Assembly (NCBI RefSeq): GCF_042611095.1
Contig: NZ_JBHFPV010000002.1
Location: forward strand, 868,001 to 932,000
From: Meishania litoralis
GTDB taxonomy: Bacteria > Bacteroidota > Bacteroidia > Flavobacteriales > Flavobacteriaceae
Direction: 5' to 3'
Length of the DNA stretch: 64,000 bases
How positions within the stretch are numbered: the first letter of the stretch is position 1; each line of letters opens with the position of its first letter. A program made the translations under genes and the position numbers. This document shows positions 59,098-64,000 of this stretch, in pieces. The notes under the pieces were generated by a model that did no database searches, had not been told where the DNA came from, and saw nothing but the letters and a program-made list of their open reading frames with translations.

Positions 59098-60351
59098 CTA
59101 GTTAATCATAAAAGCCCCTGCCATTAATTCCTGTTCTCCTCTAGAAATTCCAATTTTTTCGGCAATCTCCTTCCATTGCCCCACCGATTCCAGAACTTCT
59201 TCGATAATAGTATCCATTTGTTTATTGTCCAAACGGAAGTACTCGCCTACACTTTTTGCCAACTCAAAATCCAAGGCATTGTTATCCATATCAATGTTCA
59301 ATGCTAGTCCGTTTTTGTCTATTGATGGGTTAATATCGTACGCAGGGGAAAGTATCCATCCTTTTGGGGTTAGAATAAAACCATGATTTCGCAAATGGTC
59401 GTCGGTATTTGAAATAGCAATGTTAAATACAATCCTGCGCCATAATTGGTGTAAATTTTGATCTACATTAACTCCATCGGACTGTATAAACGCTGCAATA
59501 TCCAAATAACTTGCCGGACTATCCCGGATAGTATCTTCATTGTTTCCGGTCATGGTCATTGCGGATGAAAAGTGTATCCTCTCCCCTTCCGCCCTATCAA
59601 AACGCTGTGTAAAAAATGTATGATATTTTCCAACTATCTTTTCAATTCTTGAAGATGCCATTTCGATACCACAATTTACTGCCAATCGATATGCCAAAAA
59701 TTCCCAAGCCCCTTTATCTATTGTATCGTTCTTGGAAGGAAATTTTGCTATCCATAAGTTTCCGTGTTCATCCAAGATATTAGCCTTCGGTCTTGCTCCC
59801 CCAAGAGAAGATCCCGGAGCCATAAGAACGGCTAGCCACTTTTTTGCTTCTTCGTTACCCGTATCATTCTCAAAATTTTTGACTGCTTCTTGAAGCTCCC
59901 TGACCGATGACCACGGTGGGGTGGGATTGCTTTCGCTATTATCAAGAAATGGGCCTTTAGGATCCGTTTTAAAACGTAAAGCCCCCATCCGGCTTTCATC
60001 ATAGACACCTAGCAAGTAATCAATCTCATATAAGGTCGGAGCCTTTTGAGCCTTTTCTTTTGCAAGTTGAGCCGCTCGTCTTTTCATTAGTGTTCTTCCC
60101 CACGTATCGGGCATGCTATCCAAAAAAACTCCAAAGTTTTCCTTGTTATTGGGGTACTGCGGACCCGAATAAAATTGAATATCCGAGTCTAACAATAGCT
60201 GTTGTTCCGATTGTATCCAATCCTTATTGTATTCGAAACTGAAGGCTTTTTTCCCTTTGGCATAATGGGCCGCAAGAACACCTATCAGCTTAGCTTCTGG
60301 CATTCCTTGCCAATGTGCATAAACGTATATGTCAAATTTACCCTGTGCCAT
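59098..60351 (-). CDS. hipA: HipA-family serine/threonine kinase toxin
   Basis: 417 residues. N-terminal HipA domain (GVFLDSMPDTWGRTLMKRR), Gly-rich ATP loop GSSLGGARPKANI and catalytic loop ISNTDDHLRNHGF with Asp, then YDINPS. HipA phosphorylates tRNA synthetases and drives persister formation. It follows hipB by 9 bp. Together they may stabilise the mobile element that begins here. Confidence 0.93.
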   Translation of the reverse strand: MAQGKFDIYVYAHWQGMPEAKLIGVLAAHYAKGKKAFSFEYNKDWIQSEQQLLLDSDIQFYSGPQYPNNKENFGVFLDSMPDTWGRTLMKRRAAQLAKEKAQKAPTLYEIDYLLGVYDESRMGALRFKTDPKGPFLDNSESNPTPPWSSVRELQEAVKNFENDTGNEEAKKWLAVLMAPGSSLGGARPKANILDEHGNLWIAKFPSKNDTIDKGAWEFLAYRLAVNCGIEMASSRIEKIVGKYHTFFTQRFDRAEGERIHFSSAMTMTGNNEDTIRDSPASYLDIAAFIQSDGVNVDQNLHQLWRRIVFNIAISNTDDHLRNHGFILTPKGWILSPAYDINPSIDKNGLALNIDMDNNALDFELAKSVGEYFRLDNKQMDTIIEEVLESVGQWKEIAEKIGISRGEQELMAGAFMIN

Positions 60352-60360
60352 TCTTCCCTT

Positions 60361-60648
60361 TTATAATAAATCTAGGTCCTGTAGTTTTCTTCCGAATTCG
60401 TCATCTGTTGCTAACTTCAAGAAATCATCTTGTAAACCAAGTGCAATCAGAACATTAAAATATGACCCGATCGCGACCTTCGAATTTCCTTTTTCAATTT
60501 CGTAAAGGGTTCGTCTATTTATCCCAGCCCTTTCGGATATCTGAATAGTGGTAAGCTTTCTTCGTTTACGGGCAAGTTTGATATTTTCCCCTACCTGTTC
60601 CATTATCTTTTGATATTTTGGAAATAGCACGGCTCTCTTATTTTTCAT
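60361..60648 (-). CDS. hipB: HipB-type HTH antitoxin
   Basis: 95 residues with a lambda-repressor-type XRE helix-turn-helix: IKLARKRRKLTTIQISERAGINRRTLYEIEKGNSK. It neutralises HipA and represses its own operon, probably at the imperfect palindrome directly upstream of its start (60651-60668). Confidence 0.88.
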   Translation of the reverse strand: MKNKRAVLFPKYQKIMEQVGENIKLARKRRKLTTIQISERAGINRRTLYEIEKGNSKVAIGSYFNVLIALGLQDDFLKLATDDEFGRKLQDLDLL

Positions 60649-60650
60649 TA

Positions 60651-60668
60651 TGGGTAATATTTATCCCA
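60651..60668 (-). promoter_or_regulatory. Imperfect palindrome upstream of hipB
   Basis: TGGGTAATATTTATCCCA matches its reverse complement at 14 of 18 positions and begins two bases upstream of the hipB ATG, a natural autorepression site. E. coli HipB binds TATCC-N8-GGATA; the half-site here has the same TATCC core. Confidence 0.55.
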
Positions 60669-60777
60669 AATATAACATTTTTGAGCAAAATAATACCCTT
60701 TTTAAATAAAAATGTTCTTGGAATCAATAAGCGTCCGTCTTTCAAAGAGAGTATATTCGGCGAATTTTCACGATTAT

Positions 60778-60874
60778 TTGTAACAGAGTAAGGGTAATTT
60801 TTTCAATTTTTTGTAACAAAGTCAGGGTAAATATTATACTAAAATTAGCCTAGACTGTTGTACCAAAATTAGCC
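60778..60874. repeat. Two sets of short direct repeats (iteron-like)
   Basis: TTGTAACARAGTMAGGGTAA occurs at 60778-60797 and 60811-60830 (33-bp offset); TACYAAAATTAGCC at 60837-60850 and 60861-60874 (24-bp offset). They lie in the noncoding gap between hipB and the mobilization genes and may be replication or regulatory iterons. Confidence 0.5.
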
Positions 60875-61077
60875 CTACATGTAAAATATCACTAAAGTTA
60901 AATTGAAATATGACAATTCATAACCTTTTTCTTCCTTCCCCCTATCCACAAGAAGTGCCCTTCAGGTCACAAATTCCTATTGACCGAACACATTGATTTA
61001 TTCACAACTTGCTGGTAGTTTATGTTTGGGGCAAGTCCGTCCCAAATCTTACCCCAAAACTTTGCGCCTGGATCCTG

Positions 61078-61126
61078 TCCGGTTTTTGCAGCGATTCCGG
61101 CAGATTAGCGTTAAGCAAAAACCGGA
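61078..61126. other. Candidate oriT/att inverted repeat next to the mobilization genes
   Basis: Perfect 12-bp inverted repeat TCCGGTTTTTGC (61078-61089) / GCAAAAACCGGA (61115-61126) with a 25-bp spacer, followed by TAGGGCGCACCCC, 12 bp before the 3' end of the last mobilization-operon gene. Inverted repeats beside a nick region are typical of oriT. Another incomplete repeat, TTTGGGGCAAG/CTTACCCCAAA, lies just to the left (61025-61058). Confidence 0.45.
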
Positions 61127-61138
61127 TAGGGCGCACCC

Positions 61139-61606
61139 CTACTCTCGATTTGGAACGCTGTCCTGCTTTTTGGCCCACCTTTCAAAATCCTTGTAGATAA
61201 CTTCGTGGTCTTCAAAATAGCCCCTTGCCCTGCCAAGACCTTCCTGTCTCGCTGTACTAACAGCATCCTGCATTTTAAGTTCATATTTGATATTATAGTA
61301 GCCGAAATAATAGAACGCACTAGTATTGATAATTACATAGATGTAGAACAATGCAAGCTCCCATTTGGGAGTCCATCTAGATTTTTCAACCTTTTTTAAA
61401 ACTTCCTCCATCCGTTCTTCATAGGAATCCTTGGTTCGGTTCTGAAGCCTTAAGAATTCCTTTATTTGGAATTCTAGATGAGAGGTATCTATTTTGATTT
61501 CTGCGTCATCAAACTTTTTAGAAAGTTCTTCCAGTTTTCCAATGGAATTGTTGAACCCCGATATTTCTTGGGTAAACACTTCCATAATTTCGTCCAGCTT
61601 TGCCAT
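61139..61606 (-). CDS. Coiled-coil membrane protein of the mobilization operon
   Basis: 155 residues: helical charged N-terminus (about 1-75), one membrane helix (about 84-103, WELALFYIYVIINTSAFYYF) and a charged C-terminus. It lies 4 bp after the relaxase gene. Similar proteins (DUF6730-like, from memory) follow relaxase genes on Bacteroidota mobilizable elements; a role at the membrane during DNA transfer is plausible. Confidence 0.65.
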   Translation of the reverse strand: MAKLDEIMEVFTQEISGFNNSIGKLEELSKKFDDAEIKIDTSHLEFQIKEFLRLQNRTKDSYEERMEEVLKKVEKSRWTPKWELALFYIYVIINTSAFYYFGYYNIKYELKMQDAVSTARQEGLGRARGYFEDHEVIYKDFERWAKKQDSVPNRE

Positions 61607-61610
61607 AGTA

Positions 61611-62480
61611 TTATATTTCCATTCCTAATCCAATCGATTTTTTGACTGCCATTTTGATGGCCTTATTTGCTTGGGTCGTTGCCAAGTTCGACGACACCCC
61701 TGCGGTCTTTTCAAGAAGGTTCATTGTGTTTTCCTTAGCATTTTTTTGGGCTACCGTTCTATCCAGCCCGATTCGCTCAGCTATTCTTCCCATGGACATG
61801 GAGCGGTGTACATGGCTTCCTTTTAGGCTTTCTCCTTTGTACTCAAATCGAAAACCCTGAAGTTGGTTCTGTTTATTGATGCTCGGAACGATTTCTACAT
61901 GCCGTTGCTTCATATACTTGATATACTGGTCAAAATCCTTTGGTCTCATTTCCGTCATGACTTTTTCATGGATTTGTTTTATTTCCGCCCGTATATCCTT
62001 AACCTTATCCAGTTTTTGTTGTTGAACCTCTCTGACCGTTGTCATGCCCAATTGCCTTGCTACCTTTTCGGCGGCTAGTTGGCTCCGTTTTCCGATAAAG
62101 TTGTCCTTATACGCCTTTCCTTCAAAGTTTATGCGGTTTACATACAAATGGATATGGATGTGGCTCATATTCCGATGAACAAATGCAATCGCCTGTCGTT
62201 CCTGTAATTTCATTTCCTTTACGAATCGTTCCGTGATTTCTCTTAGTTCCCTTGTCTTTAATTCCCGGCCATCTTCTATGGTGGGACTCAGTACAAAACT
62301 CAATGTATTCTTTTTGCACTTGTGGTTTTGCGATTGTATGACCTTGAATTCCTGTGTAATTTCCTTGGGGTCACCCCCAGACAGATGTTGCCGATACACT
62401 ACTTCGGCATCCTTTTCATCGTTCCAACCGTACCCCATAGAAGCTCCGGTATGCGATATGGATTTCCCAAGACCTATCAT
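61611..62480 (-). CDS. Relaxase/mobilization nuclease (MOB)
   Basis: 289 residues. Central relaxase motif HIHIHLYVNRI (three His, metal coordination) preceded by AIAFVHRNMSH; upstream GYGWNDEKDAEVVYRQHLSGGDP matches the Bacteroidota mobilization relaxases. It nicks oriT and covalently leads the transferred strand. Overlaps mobC by 4 bp. At 289 residues it is a short relaxase, without helicase or primase. Confidence 0.9.
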   Translation of the reverse strand: MIGLGKSISHTGASMGYGWNDEKDAEVVYRQHLSGGDPKEITQEFKVIQSQNHKCKKNTLSFVLSPTIEDGRELKTRELREITERFVKEMKLQERQAIAFVHRNMSHIHIHLYVNRINFEGKAYKDNFIGKRSQLAAEKVARQLGMTTVREVQQQKLDKVKDIRAEIKQIHEKVMTEMRPKDFDQYIKYMKQRHVEIVPSINKQNQLQGFRFEYKGESLKGSHVHRSMSMGRIAERIGLDRTVAQKNAKENTMNLLEKTAGVSSNLATTQANKAIKMAVKKSIGLGMEI

Positions 62481-62773
62481 TTCTTGAAACCCAAAAGATG
62501 TCTACGTATCTTATTTGCCAATTGCACTACTTCATCGGCCAGCTTCGGATTGCGCTTCCGGAACATATTTCCGATGCGTTTAAAGTTGAGTTCATACTTG
62601 GCCAGCATCTTGTACATTTCGATCTGCTCCTTTGTAAAGCGTTCGATGATCCTGTCCTCAAATGCGGCACGGCGACAATACTCACTTATGGAAAGTCCGC
62701 TCTTTTTGGCCTTGACCCTGAGCAGCTTCTTCTCATAAATGGAACATCGAAATTGTACGAACTCCTTTTTCAC
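62477..62773 (-). CDS. MobC-type relaxosome accessory protein
   Basis: 98 residues, ribbon-helix-helix-like: FVQFRCSIYEKKLLRVKAKKSGLSISEYCRRAAFEDRI, then basic end; matches MobC proteins that open DNA at oriT for the relaxase. It overlaps the relaxase start by 4 bp and is first in the operon. Confidence 0.87.
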   Translation of the reverse strand: MKKEFVQFRCSIYEKKLLRVKAKKSGLSISEYCRRAAFEDRIIERFTKEQIEMYKMLAKYELNFKRIGNMFRKRNPKLADEVVQLANKIRRHLLGFKK

Positions 62774-63038
62774 TTTTGGTATTTCTGGATATTATTTCCG
62801 AGCATTTTTTTAATAGTCCTAATCGAGATTCTGTTTTAATTCACATATTGAAAACCCGATTGCTAGTTCCTATTCTTTTGCGACCAACGGGAGCAAAAGC
62901 GAGATTTGTCATGACAATGACACATCTCGAATTACTACTTACTAATAAATATTGGATACTATTTTCATTTTTAGTATTTCTGTATTCATATACTATTCTC
63001 AATCATTTTCTCGATTAAAAATTGATATCGGTATTGAA

Positions 63039-63335
63039 TTATTTTTTCTTCTTTTCAGGTGCAATTTTTTTATCGAACTCCCTATCCAAATAATCATCGG
63101 ATAGATTAGGTTCGCCCAACAGCCAAGCATCGATAATATCCTTATCGAAGAATTTCTGACGGATATGTTTGTTGCCGCCCATAGGTATCAACCGTAATTG
63201 AGTAAGTTTGTAAATCTTACTTTTTGAGAGTCCAGTATAGGCCACAAGGTCATCAACGTTCATCACTTTCTTTTGATGGGAAAGAAGCCCCTTGATATCC
63301 TTTAGGAGTTCTATCATGTCGTTTTCCGTTTCCAT
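63039..63335 (-). CDS. Helix-turn-helix (excisionase/MerR-like) DNA-binding protein
   Basis: 98 residues from METENDMIELLKDI; longer frames overlap AT-rich leader. DNA-binding helix-wing VMNVDDLVAYTGLSKSKIYKLTQLRLIP (HTH_17 type), found in excisionases and in regulators of Bacteroidota conjugative elements. It probably controls excision or the mobilization genes, which are on the same strand. Confidence 0.8.
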   Translation of the reverse strand: METENDMIELLKDIKGLLSHQKKVMNVDDLVAYTGLSKSKIYKLTQLRLIPMGGNKHIRQKFFDKDIIDAWLLGEPNLSDDYLDREFDKKIAPEKKKK

Positions 63336-63453
63336 AATTTTCGCTTTTAATAGAGCCGCAATGCGGCCTACTTGTGTTACAAATGTGCGATGCAATGTAA
63401 ATGGATGATAGCAAATGGAAGGGCGAAAAGGGGAAATCTCCCCCTAAGATCTT

Positions 63454-64000
63454 TTAAATATCCCCCAAAAAGTCGAAGAACGAGTCTATAAGTTCTTCAG
63501 TTTCTCTTGTTAAGGGGTTTTTATTATAACTTTTTGAAAGCTTCTTGGCGAAAATCAACTCCCCTTTATTGTAGATTTTCTCGGAGCGTTCAAAAGTTGA
63601 TAGATGTAGTCCTTTTTTGAACGGCTTGAATTTTTCCAATATGTACTTTAGTTCGGCCTGAGTGCAATTGAAATGCAGCACGGATTCATGGTCTTCGAAA
63701 TCGTACACCAGCACATTGTAGAAATGTTCGAATTCGTTCCGGTTTTCGTCCAAAAATTCATTGTTAATCAATGAATTATATATTCTCCTGAGGATATATT
63801 CATTGAAATCCATATGTAAACCGACCAGTCTCATGGAAGGGTTCCTATATCGTTTTCTTAATTTGTCCTTATAGGCATCCGAAATCAGTATCCCGAATAC
63901 GGTAACGACAAATGCGATTATCGGAATCGAGGCCAACCAGAGCTTTCCATAATCTACATAAAGGTCATAGGCCATATATAGAAAGAACAGCCCGAAAAGG
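63454..64000 (-). CDS. Hypothetical membrane protein (start outside window)
   Basis: The frame is open to the right edge: codons upstream of the first Met (63975) continue a hydrophobic stretch, so the gene is cut. Visible: one helix before and one after the Met (LWLASIPIIAFVVTVFGILI), then a soluble domain (GLHMDFNEYILRRIYNSLIN, FEHFYNVLVYDFEDHESVLHF). No family recognised; part of the mobile element cargo. Confidence 0.6.
   Translation of the reverse strand, partial: LFGLFFLYMAYDLYVDYGKLWLASIPIIAFVVTVFGILISDAYKDKLRKRYRNPSMRLVGLHMDFNEYILRRIYNSLINNEFLDENRNEFEHFYNVLVYDFEDHESVLHFNCTQAELKYILEKFKPFKKGLHLSTFERSEKIYNKGELIFAKKLSKSYNKNPLTRETEELIDSFFDFLGDI

Noticed and set aside
60778..60874. CRISPR array
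   Set aside because: Only two copies each of two unrelated short repeats; no regular spacers or cas genes.
61009..61200. Two overlapping plus-strand frames over the candidate oriT
   Set aside because: They cross the inverted repeat and overlap the end of a convincing minus-strand gene; composition is not protein-like.

Overview
The window comes from a Bacteroidota chromosome, most likely a marine Flavobacteriaceae (Zobellia/Maribacter/Arenibacter-like). Evidence: many lipoproteins, a TonB-dependent receptor with an N-terminal carboxypeptidase-like domain, sulfatases and GH130/GH67-type glycan genes, TAnnTTTG -7 promoter elements in place of Shine-Dalgarno-driven starts, and dispersed GC-rich hairpin repeats.

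Layout. 0-4.2 kb: two FtsX/MacB-type ABC permeases (the first cut by the window edge). 4.3-4.9 kb: a truncated GH67 alpha-glucuronidase remnant. 5-11.4 kb (minus): a tolC-adaptor-RND permease-PII-like-DUF2892 efflux operon. 11.8-14.6 kb (plus): a Cys-rich small membrane protein and a copper-type TonB receptor. 14.7-26.5 kb (minus): a sulfide/persulfide and redox island with type II sulfide:quinone oxidoreductase, DUF2892 membrane protein, two Crp/Fnr regulators, Asp/Glu racemase-like protein, di-heme lipoprotein, HMA protein, rhodanese, 1-Cys peroxiredoxin, two paralogous metallo-beta-lactamase/rhodanese fusions (CstB-like) and a SulP transporter. 26.7-32 kb: small genes, a coiled-coil pair, a LamG lipoprotein, tRNA-Pro with degraded copies around a GIY-YIG gene, an esterase and a VanX-like dipeptidase. 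31.5-43.5 kb: GH130-like protein, two sulfatases, a GMC oxidoreductase/gluconate-dehydrogenase-subunit-3/TIM-barrel operon, a DUF255 thioredoxin-fold protein and a secreted Gfo/Idh/MocA oxidoreductase. 43.5-46.6 kb: a 1013-residue kinase-M23-aminotransferase fusion. 46.7-58.4 kb: AT-richer accessory and stress genes (RpoD-like sigma factor, AraC regulator, cupin, a DUF1611-racemase-dipeptidase operon, prohibitin, bestrophin, cold shock protein, desaturase). 59-64 kb: HipBA and mobilization genes of a mobile element that runs off the right edge.

The most striking result is a promoter architecture that recurs nine times between 11.4 and 26.6 kb. A 14-bp palindrome GTAAC-N4-GTTAC (or a TGAC-N4-GTCA variant) lies 22 bp (21-22 at one site) upstream of a TAnnTTTR -7 box and 34-57 bp before a start codon. 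It precedes the efflux operon, sulfide:quinone oxidoreductase, peroxiredoxin, both MBL-rhodanese genes, SulP and two operons headed by very small ORFs (54 and 33 aa), one of which includes a Crp/Fnr gene. This reads as one self-contained Crp/Fnr-activated regulon linking sulfide oxidation, RND export and, by the variant site, copper receptor expression. The spacing also supports two small genes that could otherwise be missed. All functions are inferred from sequence; no database search was run.
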